Positions 9,127-18,967 of a stretch of 40,295 nt of DNA are shown here, in pieces (the stretch's first letter is position 1; every line of letters starts with the position of its first letter). The notes under the pieces are model-generated. The model searched no databases. It saw only the letters and a program-made list of their open reading frames with translations, and had not been told where the DNA came from. This stretch comes from Bifidobacterium breve (GTDB lineage Bacteria > Actinomycetota > Thermoleophilia > Miltoncostaeales > Miltoncostaeaceae). Position numbers and translations under genes: made by a program. The DNA lies in contig CAMCOB010000003.1 of NCBI GenBank assembly GCA_945876305.1, positions 1 to 40,295 on the forward strand. Reading direction: 5' to 3'.

Positions 9127-10094
9127 CAGAGCGGGCCGTCGTGGGGAATAAACATGTCGCGGTGCGCACGGAGCGCGTAGCGATCGGTCATTCCCGACAC
9201 AAAATCGGTGGCGCGGGTGACTGGATCGGGGTCGCCGGTGGGCGGCAGCAGCAATGGGTCATCGAGGTAGGCCCTGAACAGCGACTGCACCACGTACCTC
9301 GCACGCCGCGATTCGTCTGATGCCGGGGCCGCGAGATACACCTCGGCGAACATGTAGGCACGCAGCGACCTGAACGCCTCCCCCACCTCGTCGCTCTGGA
9401 CGATGACGGGGCCGTCACCCGAGGCATCCACGATGTCGGTGACCAAGCGCGTGATGCGCTGGGATGTGCTGCCGCCGAGCACGGCGATCTCGGCGGCCGG
9501 CAGATCGTCCTCGGTGATGATTCCCGCTCGGGTGGCGTCGTCGATGTCGTGATTGACGTAGGCAATGCGATCGACCAAGCGCACGATCTGGCCCTCGAGA
9601 GTTGCGGGCAGCCCCTCCCCCGTGTGATTGCGGATACCGTCTCTCACCTGGTCGGTGAGGTTGAGACCGCGCCCATCGCGCTCGAGCACCTCCACCACAC
9701 GTACGCTCTGCTCGTTGTGGAGAAACCGGCGGCCGTGCTCGTGGCGCAGGATGTCGTCGAGGGCGTGCTCCCCCGCATGACCGAACGGCGCATGGCCGAG
9801 GTCGTGCCCCATGGTGATGGCCTCGACCAGATCCTCATTCAGCCCCATCGCCCGTGCGACCGTCCGACCGATCGCGGACACCTCAAGCGTGTGGGTGAGG
9901 CGCGTGCGGTAGTGATCACCCTCAGGCGAGATAAAGACCTGGGTCTTGTGCTTGAGACGCCGGAAGGCCTTTGTGTGAATGACGCGGTCGCGGTCGCGCT
10001 GGAATGCCGTGCGGAGTGGGCACGGGTCCTCTGCCACACGTCGGGTCGCATCCTTCGCACGTGCGGCCCGGGGGCCGAGCGGGGGTTCCCTCAC
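9126..10094 (-). CDS. dgt: deoxyguanosinetriphosphate triphosphohydrolase-like protein (HD domain)
   Basis: RDRVIHTKAFRRLKHKTQVF...RLTHTLEVSAIGRTVARAMGLNEDLVEAITMGHDLGHAPFGHAGE; TGATG overlap with dnaG start; likely GTG start at 10094. Confidence 0.92.
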   Translation of the reverse strand: MREPPLGPRAARAKDATRRVAEDPCPLRTAFQRDRDRVIHTKAFRRLKHKTQVFISPEGDHYRTRLTHTLEVSAIGRTVARAMGLNEDLVEAITMGHDLGHAPFGHAGEHALDDILRHEHGRRFLHNEQSVRVVEVLERDGRGLNLTDQVRDGIRNHTGEGLPATLEGQIVRLVDRIAYVNHDIDDATRAGIITEDDLPAAEIAVLGGSTSQRITRLVTDIVDASGDGPVIVQSDEVGEAFRSLRAYMFAEVYLAAPASDESRRARYVVQSLFRAYLDDPLLLPPTGDPDPVTRATDFVSGMTDRYALRAHRDMFIPHDGPL

Positions 10095-10095
10095 C

Positions 10096-10911
10096 TCAGA
10101 CGGGCTGGGGGACGGCCTGCGCCAGCTGAATGGGGAACGACCACGGGCCCTGGGCGGCCTCGTCGGCCTTGCGCGGGTCGCCCACCCCGGCGATGCGCAC
10201 CGTGAGGTTTGAAGCGTCCCGGGGAATTGCGGGCCCGAGTGCGACTGCACCCTCAACCCGGTTGCCATCGCGTGAGGCATCGAGAATGGCCGTGCGGTAA
10301 CTACGACCAAGATCGTCAGTGACCTCGAGACCCACGAGGTTCAGATGCTTGCGCTTGCGCGACTCCCCGGTCTGGATCATGAATCGCAGCCGGGCTCCAT
10401 CGTGATAGCGCTCGAGCACCGTGAGCGAGACGGTGACCTCGCCGACCGAATCGGTCTGGTCGATCGCCACCACTCCGCGCAGCGTTCCGGGACTGAAGAT
10501 AACGGCACCCGGGAACGGCTCAACAACCTCGCTCCAATGATCCTGCTCATTTGGATTGGCCATCGGCGAGTCCTGCGCCATCTGGTGGATGCGGTCGGCG
10601 GACCGGTGCTTCCAGATGTGCGGGCACTCGCGGAACAGTGAGATGAGCGCACGGTGCGAGAACGCCTTGCCGTCGTCGGGGATGTAGATCCCGTACCGGC
10701 CCTGATCTGCCCGTGTGAGCTCGATAAATGCTGCGGGAACTGACCCGTGTGAGTCGTCGAGCGCCGAGTCCTCGGCGTAATGCAGGCGATCCACCTGCCA
10801 GCCGTCGACGATCAAATCGATCAAGTCTCCCAGGCTGCCAAGGCGGTAACGCTCCTCAGTGGCGATGACGCGGTCCTCCGGGGTCGCGATGCGCGAGCGG
10901 TGATCGTACAC
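10096..10911 (-). CDS. conserved-looking hypothetical protein with predicted C-terminal beta-sandwich
   Basis: Tightly packed between ppdK and dgt; VYDHRSRIATPEDRVIATEERYRLGSLGDLIDLIVDGWQVDRLHYAED...; GTG at 10911 preceded by gggggcg. Confidence 0.65.
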   Translation of the reverse strand: MYDHRSRIATPEDRVIATEERYRLGSLGDLIDLIVDGWQVDRLHYAEDSALDDSHGSVPAAFIELTRADQGRYGIYIPDDGKAFSHRALISLFRECPHIWKHRSADRIHQMAQDSPMANPNEQDHWSEVVEPFPGAVIFSPGTLRGVVAIDQTDSVGEVTVSLTVLERYHDGARLRFMIQTGESRKRKHLNLVGLEVTDDLGRSYRTAILDASRDGNRVEGAVALGPAIPRDASNLTVRIAGVGDPRKADEAAQGPWSFPIQLAQAVPQPV

Positions 10912-10934
10912 CGCCCCCGCATGGGTGGGTGTGG

Positions 10935-13613
10935 TTAGGCAGCGGCGCCGTGGGCGCCGCGAAGCGCTGCCTGGCCGGCGGCAATACGGGCCACCTGCAC
11001 GCGGAAGGGCGAGCACGAAACGTAATCGAGGCCCACGCCATGACAGAACTCGATTGACGCGGGATCGCCGCCGTGCTCGCCGCAGATACCCAACTTGATG
11101 TCGGGCCGAACCGGCCGTGCGTCGGCTGCGGCGATCCGGATGAGCCGGCCAACCCCATCCACGTCGAGCGTCTCGAACGGATTCGAGGTGAGCAGGTTCT
11201 CCCGCAGGTACGTGCCGAGAAACCCCTTCTCGGCATCATCCCGCGAGAAGCCCAGGGTGGTCTGTGTGAGGTCATTGGTGCCAAACGAGAAGAACTCGGC
11301 CTCGCGGGCGATCGTGCCCGACGTCAGGGCGGCCCGGGGCAGCTCGATCATCGTGCCCACCCGGTATTCCACGCGAGGGCCTTCGCTCATCGCCAGCACC
11401 AGCTCGACCTCGGCAACCACGATCGCGCGGGCGCGGTGGAGCTCCTCCTCGTACGCAACCAGTGGAATCATGATCTCCACCAGTGGCGCCTCGCCGGTTT
11501 CGTCGCGCACCGCGACCGCGGCCTCCATAATGGCCCCCGCCTGCATGCGCAGGATCTCGGGAAACTCCAGCCCAAGGCGCACGCCCCGGGTTCCCAACAT
11601 CGGGTTGACCTCGTGCAGATCCTTCGCGCGCGCCAGCTGCGCGATGACCTCGGGGTTCCGTACCCCATTTCGCACGTCATCCGCCGCGTGCAGCGACAAT
11701 TCGAGCAGGCTGGGCAGAAACTCATGGAGGGGCGGGTCGAGAAGGCGGATGGTGACGGGCAGGCCCCGCATCTCGCGGAATATGCCCGTGAAGTCATCCA
11801 CCTGAAATGGTCGCAGGAGTGCAAGCAGGCGACCGCGCTCGTCGTCGTTCTCGCTCAGGATCATCGCCTGCACCAGCGGCAGGCGATCGTCGCTGAAGAA
11901 CATGTGCTCCGTGCGGCACAGGCCAATACCCTCGGCACCGAACTCACGGGCTCGACGGGCATCTTCCGGGGTGTCGGCGTTCGTGCGCACCGTGAGCACG
12001 CGCGCGCGGTCGGCCCAGTCGAGCACCCGCATCAGATACGGGTTTCGGGGGTCGGAATCGGTGAGCGGCGCCGCCCCCGAATACACGCCGCCCCCGGTGC
12101 CGTCGATGGTGATGACGTCCCCGGGAGCAAACACCGTGTCGCCGATCGAAATCGCGTCGCCATCAAACCGCAAGAGAGACACCCCGCACACCGCAGGGCA
12201 TCCCATCCCCACGGCCACCACTGCGGCGTGGCTCGTCTTGCCCCCACGTGCGGTGACGATGCCCTGCGCGGCGATCATTCCGTGCAGGTCGTCAGGTGTC
12301 GTCTCGTCCCGCACAAGAATCACCTTCTCCCCTGCCGCGCCGCGCCGCTCCGCCTCATCAGCCGTGAGAACGATCGCGCCCGTGGCCGCACCCGGTGATG
12401 CGTTGACGCCCATCGCGAGGGGAACGAGACCCGAGATGCGCACGGCCCGGGCGTCGAGTTGTGGAAGAAGCAGTTGCGGGATCTGTGCAGGAGCGATGAG
12501 CCGCGCCAAGGCGTCGTCCTCGGTCACCAGCCCCTCGTCAACGAGATCACAGGCGATCCGCACCATTGCCAGCGCGCCCCGCTTGCCATTGCGCGTCTGC
12601 AGCATGTACAGGCGCCCATCCTCAATGGTGAACTCCACGTCCTGCATATCGCAGTACGTGCGCTCAAGCAGCGCCATGGTGTCCATCAGCTCGGTGAACG
12701 CATCGGGAAGAATCTCCTGGAGTTCCTCGAGTGGATTGGGCGTGCGGATGCCTGCCACCACGTCCTCACCCTGCGCGTTCATCAGGAAGTCGCCGAACGG
12801 ACGCCCCCCCTCGCCCGTCGTGTTGTTGCGCGTGAAGGCAACACCGGTTCCGGACCGCTCACCTGTATTGCCAAATACCATTCGCTGCACATTGACCGCC
12901 GTACCGAGGTCGTGGGGGATCCCGTGATGACGTCGGTAGTCGTACGCACGGCGGTTCTCCCAGCTCTCAAATACTGCTCGGACTGCGCCATCCAACTGCG
13001 CCCGGGGGTCCTCTGGAAATGCCTCCCCACGGTGCTCCGCGAAAATGGCCTTGAACCGGTCGCAGAGCCGGCGCAGATCATCGGCACTGAGATCGACGTC
13101 CGACTGCGCACCCCGCTCGGCCTTGAGGGCGCCGAGGGCGGACTCAAAATGATGCCTCCCCACCTCGCACACCACATCGGCATACATCTGGATGAAGCGC
13201 CGATAGGAGTCGAAGGCGAAGCGGGGGTTCCCCGTGACGGCCGCCAGCCCCTCCACGCTTTCGTCGTTCATCCCCAGATTGAGAATCGTGTCCATCATCC
13301 CGGGCATCGAGTCGCGCCCGCCGCTTCGCACCGACACCAGGAGGGGGTCGGAGGGGTCGCCCAGACGCTTTCCGGCGCTGGCCTCAAGCGCAGCGAGGTG
13401 GGTGTCGATCTCATCCGTGAGCCCGGCGGGCAGCACCCGGTCCGCGCCCAGAAACGCCATGCAGGCAGCGGTAGTGATCGTGAACCCGGCGGGCACGGGA
13501 AGCCCCAGGCGCGTCATGTCGGCCACATTCGCGCCCTTGCCGCCAAGCAGATCGCGTAAGTCCCGAGATCCTTCGCTGAAGGCGTAGACCCATTTGGTCA
13601 CGCCAACCGGCAT
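10935..13613 (-). CDS. ppdK: pyruvate, phosphate dikinase
   Basis: GGKGANVADMTRLGLPVPAGFTITT; SMPGMMDTILNLG; GGKTSHAAVVAVGMGCPAVCG; FSFGTNDLTQTTLGFSRDDAE; KLGICGEHGGDPASI. Confidence 0.96.
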   Translation of the reverse strand: MPVGVTKWVYAFSEGSRDLRDLLGGKGANVADMTRLGLPVPAGFTITTAACMAFLGADRVLPAGLTDEIDTHLAALEASAGKRLGDPSDPLLVSVRSGGRDSMPGMMDTILNLGMNDESVEGLAAVTGNPRFAFDSYRRFIQMYADVVCEVGRHHFESALGALKAERGAQSDVDLSADDLRRLCDRFKAIFAEHRGEAFPEDPRAQLDGAVRAVFESWENRRAYDYRRHHGIPHDLGTAVNVQRMVFGNTGERSGTGVAFTRNNTTGEGGRPFGDFLMNAQGEDVVAGIRTPNPLEELQEILPDAFTELMDTMALLERTYCDMQDVEFTIEDGRLYMLQTRNGKRGALAMVRIACDLVDEGLVTEDDALARLIAPAQIPQLLLPQLDARAVRISGLVPLAMGVNASPGAATGAIVLTADEAERRGAAGEKVILVRDETTPDDLHGMIAAQGIVTARGGKTSHAAVVAVGMGCPAVCGVSLLRFDGDAISIGDTVFAPGDVITIDGTGGGVYSGAAPLTDSDPRNPYLMRVLDWADRARVLTVRTNADTPEDARRAREFGAEGIGLCRTEHMFFSDDRLPLVQAMILSENDDERGRLLALLRPFQVDDFTGIFREMRGLPVTIRLLDPPLHEFLPSLLELSLHAADDVRNGVRNPEVIAQLARAKDLHEVNPMLGTRGVRLGLEFPEILRMQAGAIMEAAVAVRDETGEAPLVEIMIPLVAYEEELHRARAIVVAEVELVLAMSEGPRVEYRVGTMIELPRAALTSGTIAREAEFFSFGTNDLTQTTLGFSRDDAEKGFLGTYLRENLLTSNPFETLDVDGVGRLIRIAAADARPVRPDIKLGICGEHGGDPASIEFCHGVGLDYVSCSPFRVQVARIAAGQAALRGAHGAAA

Positions 13614-15712
13614 CAGTCGCCGCCAGCCGCGATCACCAGCACGGTGAAGTCGGCGACGCCCGCATAGGCGGACTCCGCCCTGCGTACGAGGGCGTGGCGA
13701 CGATCCCGATCGGCTGGGTCCTCGGCGTTCACCATGACCGCCTCAAAGAAGGCGTCAACCGGGGGAGCCAGCGCGGCGGCGGCGGCGATGGCAGCGTCTG
13801 GGTCGCCCGCGTCGCGTGCGGCGGCAATTGCCGGCTCGGCAGCGTCGAGGGCCGCCCCAAGGGCGTCTTCATCTGGGTCGCCAACCGAGACAAACCCTGT
13901 GAGCCCCGAATCCGACTTGGCGATGATGCGACGGCAGCGGGTTGCGGCCGTGGCGGCGCGTGCCAGATCGGCGTCGGCCCGTCGGGCATCCAGCGCGCGC
14001 GCCCACGATGCGGTGGTGGCCAGGCCGCCGGGCTTCGCGGCGATGGCCGCTCGTACTGCGTCCCCCATAACTCCCTCCTGCCCCAAGTGGTACGCGAGGC
14101 GATCGGCCATGAACGACTCAAGCTCGGCCAGCGCTGCGTGGTCGTCAAGCACCAGATCGGCACCTTGCGATCGCAGGCGTGCGAATGACGGCGGGAAGAT
14201 CTGGGCAGGAACAAGATCCCACCCACGCTCGAGCGCCAGGCGCACGAACCCGGCGGCAGCGCGACGAAGTCCGTATGGGTCTTTCGACCCGGAGGGGATT
14301 TCGCCGATCAGGAATGCCCCGGAGAGGTTGTCCACCTTCTCGGCCAGGGCGAGGAAGGCCCCGGCGGCCGTCGACGGCGACGGGGAGTCGGGCCCCTCGG
14401 GCAGGTACTGCTCGGCGATTGCGACGCACGTGGCCTCATCGCGCCCCGCAAGGCCCGCGTAGTGACTCGCCGCAAACCCTTGCAGCTCACTGAACTCGGC
14501 CACCAGAATTGCGCCCTGATCAACCTTGGCGAGCGATGCGGCACTCTCCGCCGTGCTGCGGATGCTGGCATCCACGCCTGCGGCCTCAGCCAGATCACCC
14601 ACGCCGGCGACCAGACGATCGCGCTTCTCTGCAAGGGTCCCGAGACGGGCATGAAACACGATGTCGTCGAGCCGCGCGTTCAAGTTGTCAAGCCCGCTGG
14701 CCACGTCGCGGTCGTAACTGAACGCGGCATCCTGAAGCCGGGCATCCAGCACGCCTTCGTTGCCGCGAACGATGATGTCGGCATGCGCCGGGTCGCCATT
14801 GGATACGGCAAGGAAGATGGGCATGAGCGTGCCGTCTGCCGCGCTCACAGGCATGTAGCGCTGGTGGCTCTGCATCGCAGTGACGAGCACCCGCTCGGGC
14901 AGTCGCAGGTGGTCCCCCGCGATGGACCCGGTGATCACGCTCGGCCACTCAACAAGGTGTACGACCTCCTCAAGCTTGTGTGCGGGGTCGCTCCACGCAC
15001 CTCCCGCTGCTGCAGCAGCAGCATCCAGCCCATCGGTGATCGTGGCCCGCCGTTCCAGGTGGTCGGCGAGCACCGCGGAGCCCCGAAGTTGTTCAAGGTA
15101 TGACCCGGCGTCGGACACCTCGACGGGGCCACCGAGGAATCGGTGACCACGGGTGACGCCTGACGCCGGCACACCGGCGACGTCGAATGTGCACGTCTCG
15201 GATCCCACCTTGGCGGTGATCCAGCGCACCGGGCGCGAGAACCGGAGCCCCGTTCCGTCGCCCCAGCGCATCGTCTTTCCAAACCGCAACCCCTCAAGCA
15301 CCCGACGGGCGATCTCGGGCACCAGATCGACCAGGGCAGAATCCTCGCCGGGCCGGTCAAACCATACGAAGTCACGGCCGCTCTCGGCGTCGGGTCGTGT
15401 GACGAGATCAGCCACCGCAACGCCCTGCCCGCGCGCGAACCCCTCACCGGCTTTCGTCGGCGCGCCATCCTCGCCAAACGCGGCAGTCGCCGCGGGCCCG
15501 CGTACTGCCATCGCCTCACCGGACTGGCGCGCAGGCACGTCTGTCACGAACACCGCGATCCGACGTGGGGCCACCCATGCCACGGGGTCGCCACCGCTCA
15601 GATGCAGCGCAGACAGCGCGTCACTCATGAGCCCGGGCGCTTGCAGAATGGCTTCGCGACATGCGCTCGATGGCAGTTCCTCGCACCCGATCTCGATGAG
15701 CAGGTCAGGCAT
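13613..15712 (-). CDS. glyS: glycyl-tRNA synthetase beta subunit
   Basis: [21 protein letters not shown]...; [61 protein letters not shown] overlap with ppdK. Confidence 0.94.
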   Translation of the reverse strand: MPDLLIEIGCEELPSSACREAILQAPGLMSDALSALHLSGGDPVAWVAPRRIAVFVTDVPARQSGEAMAVRGPAATAAFGEDGAPTKAGEGFARGQGVAVADLVTRPDAESGRDFVWFDRPGEDSALVDLVPEIARRVLEGLRFGKTMRWGDGTGLRFSRPVRWITAKVGSETCTFDVAGVPASGVTRGHRFLGGPVEVSDAGSYLEQLRGSAVLADHLERRATITDGLDAAAAAAGGAWSDPAHKLEEVVHLVEWPSVITGSIAGDHLRLPERVLVTAMQSHQRYMPVSAADGTLMPIFLAVSNGDPAHADIIVRGNEGVLDARLQDAAFSYDRDVASGLDNLNARLDDIVFHARLGTLAEKRDRLVAGVGDLAEAAGVDASIRSTAESAASLAKVDQGAILVAEFSELQGFAASHYAGLAGRDEATCVAIAEQYLPEGPDSPSPSTAAGAFLALAEKVDNLSGAFLIGEIPSGSKDPYGLRRAAAGFVRLALERGWDLVPAQIFPPSFARLRSQGADLVLDDHAALAELESFMADRLAYHLGQEGVMGDAVRAAIAAKPGGLATTASWARALDARRADADLARAATAATRCRRIIAKSDSGLTGFVSVGDPDEDALGAALDAAEPAIAAARDAGDPDAAIAAAAALAPPVDAFFEAVMVNAEDPADRDRRHALVRRAESAYAGVADFTVLVIAAGGD

Positions 15713-16577
15713 CGACCGGCTCTCCCGTGGTTGCGGCAAGCCAGGCCTCGGCGCAACGGGCGGCGAGGGCGCGAACGCGCCAGATGTACGCGCCACGCTC
15801 AGTCACGCTCACAACCCCGCGCGCGTCGAGAAGGTTGAACGAGTGGCTGCACTTGAGCACCTGGTCATATGCCGGCAGCACCAACCCGGCGTCGAGGCAG
15901 CGATTGCACTCGCGCTCGTAGTCGTCGAAGTGGCGGAAGAGGGTTGCCGTGTCGGCGACGGTGAAGTTGAACGCGCTCCACTGCCGCTCGTTCTCCTGGT
16001 ACACGTCGCCGTAAGTCACTCCCGGCGCCCACTCGAGCTCGTAGACCGAACCCACACCCTGCAGATACATGGCAATGCGCTCAAGGCCGTAGGTGAGCTC
16101 GACCGAGATGGGCGCGAGATCGATGCCGCCCGCCTGCTGGAAGTAGGTGAACTGGGTCACCTCCATGCCGTCGAGCCACACCTCCCATCCAAGTCCCCAC
16201 GCGCCAAGAGTGGGCCCCTCCCAATCGTCCTCCACAAATCGCACGTCGTGAATGGCGGGATCGAGCCCCAGGGCGGTGAGCGACCCCAGATAGAGATCCT
16301 GGACGTCCTCGGGGGATGGCTTGAGGATGACCTGATACTGGAAGTAGTGCTGAAGCCGGAAGGGGTTCTCGCCGTAACGGCCATCGGTGGGACGGATGGA
16401 CGGCTCCACGTAGGCAACCCGCCACGGGTCGGGGCCGAGGCTGCGGAGGAGCGTCGCCGGATTGAAGGTTCCGGCCCCCACCTCGGTGTGGTACGGGTGC
16501 ATGAGCGAGCACCCGCGCGACGCCCAGTAGGCGTGCAGGTCGAGGATGATCTGCTGGAAGCTCGGGCCGCGGTTCAT
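15705..16577 (-). CDS. glyQ: glycyl-tRNA synthetase alpha subunit
   Basis: [84 protein letters not shown]; overlaps glyS by 8 bp. Confidence 0.96.
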   Translation of the reverse strand: MNRGPSFQQIILDLHAYWASRGCSLMHPYHTEVGAGTFNPATLLRSLGPDPWRVAYVEPSIRPTDGRYGENPFRLQHYFQYQVILKPSPEDVQDLYLGSLTALGLDPAIHDVRFVEDDWEGPTLGAWGLGWEVWLDGMEVTQFTYFQQAGGIDLAPISVELTYGLERIAMYLQGVGSVYELEWAPGVTYGDVYQENERQWSAFNFTVADTATLFRHFDDYERECNRCLDAGLVLPAYDQVLKCSHSFNLLDARGVVSVTERGAYIWRVRALAARCAEAWLAATTGEPVDA

Positions 16578-16660
16578 CGGCCGGGGAGCATAGCCCGAGT
16601 GCCCGACTGACACCGCACCGCCACGCGTCCGAGGATGCGGGATAGGGTCACATCCTCCGC

Positions 16661-18241
16661 ATGCCCAGACGCACCACATCTCCGCCGCTTGCAGTGGGCG
16701 CGCTCATCGCGGTCCTCGCGGTCTCCGTGGGTGGGGGTTGGTACGCGGCTGACCACCTGAGCCATCCGGCGGCCCGCCCGGTGGTGGCCGCAGCACCGGC
16801 GGAGCCCACCTATGACGCCTCCGCGCCTGAGGATGCCGTCACGTCCCCCGAGACCCAGCCAACGCAGGCCCCCCCTGCGGTAACGATTCCTCCCGCGCAT
16901 AATTCCACCCAGTCATCCGGCACACCCGCCGAGCCGGTGGCGCCCGAGACAGAAACGGACCCCACCCCGGGGAGCCCCTCTCGCCAAGGACCACCGCCAT
17001 CTGCCGCCCCCACCCGACGACCCACTGTCCCGCCCCGGCCCGCACCCCGTCCTCCCAAGAAGACGGCCCCGACCACACTCGCCCAGTACGTGCGGCCGCC
17101 CACGGTGACGGTGGAAGAGGATCAACTCCCCGCGGAGGGCACCGCGTGGAGCGAGCTCGTGGCCCTGCGCAACCGTGCCGGCACCTCGTCACAGGAGCGC
17201 GCCGACATTGAATGGATTCTGGACCTCGCCCGGCTTGCCGCCGCGCCCGACGCACCCGATGGGCGCAAGGCGACCGCACGGCGGGCGCTGCGGTTCAATG
17301 CCTGGTGGTACCGAACCCACAACTCCCCCGCGCAACGGGTAATCGCGCGTGACCCCGATGGCGTGCTGCTCACGTATCGGAAAGGACACGGGTTCATGGT
17401 CAATCCCGTCGCCACCATGGGGCGCTGGCGCAATCTCAATGCCGACTGGGATGCACCCGCGCTCGCCGATGCCATTGAGGGAATGTTGGTCACCCGTGGC
17501 GATCGCATCACCGGGTGGGCTGCGCTGGAGTACTACGACGTACCGGGCGACCCAACGGCGGTGACCCCCGGCGTCTCCGGCATGGGGCAGGCACGTGCCG
17601 CCACACTTTTCTCGCGGGCCTGGCAGATGACTCGAATCCCTCGTTATGCCGAGAATGCGGCCCGCGTGCTTCGCGCCTTCACCGTGCCGGTGGACGACGG
17701 CGGCGTACTGGCCACTGTGCGAAACCCCGGGACCGGCGAAACGGGCCCGTGGTATCCGGAGCGGGCGTACCCCGGGAAGGAATCATGGACGGGCGCGGCA
17801 CTGAACGGGTTCATGGCAGCGATTCTGGGGTTGCGTGGCGCGGCGGACCAGTTGTCCGGCGCGCCCGATGCCGCGCCCGCCACGCCCATCACGACGCCGT
17901 CGGGTGCTCCCGCCGATGCGTCCCAGCCCGTGGCCCCCGACGCGGGCACAGTGAACGACGCAGCGGCTGCGAGCGAGATCGCCCGGACCGCCGCCGAGCG
18001 CGGAGTCGCCTCGCTCATCACATTCATGCCGCTGCACGATTCGGGCGCGTGGTCGTACTACGGGTTGCTTACGCCCGGTAAGCCGTGGCGCACATACTTG
18101 GCCGACCTCAACTACCACTGCTACCACGTGACCCTCCTGCGCGGCCTTGAGCCGCTGTACCCGGGCAGGGGCCTGGCGTCGGTGGCCGACCGGTGGCAGG
18201 GCTACGTCGATCAGCGCGCTGCGACATGTCCGGAGCGTTAG
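16661..18241 (+). CDS. secreted or membrane-anchored D-glucuronyl C5-epimerase-like protein with long Pro/Thr-rich linker
   Basis: N-terminal TM/signal; P/T/A-rich segment about aa 45-145; [58 protein letters not shown]...[23 protein letters not shown]. Confidence 0.72.
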   Translation: MPRRTTSPPLAVGALIAVLAVSVGGGWYAADHLSHPAARPVVAAAPAEPTYDASAPEDAVTSPETQPTQAPPAVTIPPAHNSTQSSGTPAEPVAPETETDPTPGSPSRQGPPPSAAPTRRPTVPPRPAPRPPKKTAPTTLAQYVRPPTVTVEEDQLPAEGTAWSELVALRNRAGTSSQERADIEWILDLARLAAAPDAPDGRKATARRALRFNAWWYRTHNSPAQRVIARDPDGVLLTYRKGHGFMVNPVATMGRWRNLNADWDAPALADAIEGMLVTRGDRITGWAALEYYDVPGDPTAVTPGVSGMGQARAATLFSRAWQMTRIPRYAENAARVLRAFTVPVDDGGVLATVRNPGTGETGPWYPERAYPGKESWTGAALNGFMAAILGLRGAADQLSGAPDAAPATPITTPSGAPADASQPVAPDAGTVNDAAAASEIARTAAERGVASLITFMPLHDSGAWSYYGLLTPGKPWRTYLADLNYHCYHVTLLRGLEPLYPGRGLASVADRWQGYVDQRAATCPER

Positions 18242-18291
18242 CCGTGGGACCCTCGTCTAGTCTGTTGCCCGTCCACGAACAGGAGCATTCA

Positions 18292-18789
18292 ATGCCCGCG
18301 CTTCCGCCGCCCGCTGATCCGTCCAAGAAGTACATCGCTGTGTTCGACACCACCGATGGTGAGATCCGCTGCGAACTGTTCGCGGCCGACTCGCCCCAGA
18401 CCGTCGGCAACTTCGTCGGTCTCGCCCAGCAGGGGTACTACGACGGACTCGTCTTCCACCGCGTCATCCCGGAATTCATGATTCAGGGCGGCTGCCCGAG
18501 CGGCACCGGTACCGGCGGTCCGGGGTACAACTTCAAAGACGAGATCAATGATCACAAGCTGGTCAAGGGCAGCCTCGCCATGGCCAACGCCGGCCCCAAC
18601 ACCAATGGGTCCCAGTTCTTCATCGTGACCGCAGGGGCAACCCCGTGGCTCGACGGCAACCACACCAACTTCGGCAAGGTTGTTGGTGGCATGGACGTGG
18701 TAGACGCGGTCGGTACCTGTGCCACGGGTGGCGGCGACCGGCCGGTTGAGACGCGCACGATCAACTCGGTCACCATCGAGGAGAGCTAA
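18292..18789 (+). CDS. cyclophilin-type peptidyl-prolyl cis-trans isomerase
   Basis: FDTTDGEIRCELFAADSPQTVGNFVGLAQQGYYDGLVFHRVIPEFMIQGGCPSGTGTGGPGYNFKDE...NTNGSQFFIV; SD aggag upstream. Confidence 0.95.
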   Translation: MPALPPPADPSKKYIAVFDTTDGEIRCELFAADSPQTVGNFVGLAQQGYYDGLVFHRVIPEFMIQGGCPSGTGTGGPGYNFKDEINDHKLVKGSLAMANAGPNTNGSQFFIVTAGATPWLDGNHTNFGKVVGGMDVVDAVGTCATGGGDRPVETRTINSVTIEES

Positions 18790-18857
18790 CCGCCTAGCAC
18801 GAACGACACGCCTCGCGCCACTTTCGTCACCCCGCCGGGGCGCCTAGAGTGAGTGAG

Positions 18858-18882
18858 GTTGTCGTCGGTTCCCGACGACAAC
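18858..18882 (+). promoter_or_regulatory. perfect inverted repeat (hairpin) in the 5' leader of the sigma factor gene
   Basis: gttgtcgtcgg-ttc-ccgacgacaac: 11-bp arms, 3-nt loop; about 7 nt downstream of a TAGAGT -10-like hexamer (18845-18850). Confidence 0.7.
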
Positions 18883-18967
18883 AGCAGGAGAACGGGGCGT
18901 GCGGGATTCTCCCGATACGCCGAGGCGAGATCCCCCGGCATTGCGCCGGGAACCACACCGGAGACGG

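Noticed and set aside
11073-12927. Long plus-strand ORFs opposite ppdK (441 aa, 341 aa)
   Set aside because: Antisense frames of a highly conserved PPDK; no recognisable domains.
18164-18175. GGGCAGGG as a possible KOPS (GGGNAGGG) site for FtsK
   Set aside because: Single occurrence noted in a high-GC window; meaningless without genome-wide strand-bias statistics.
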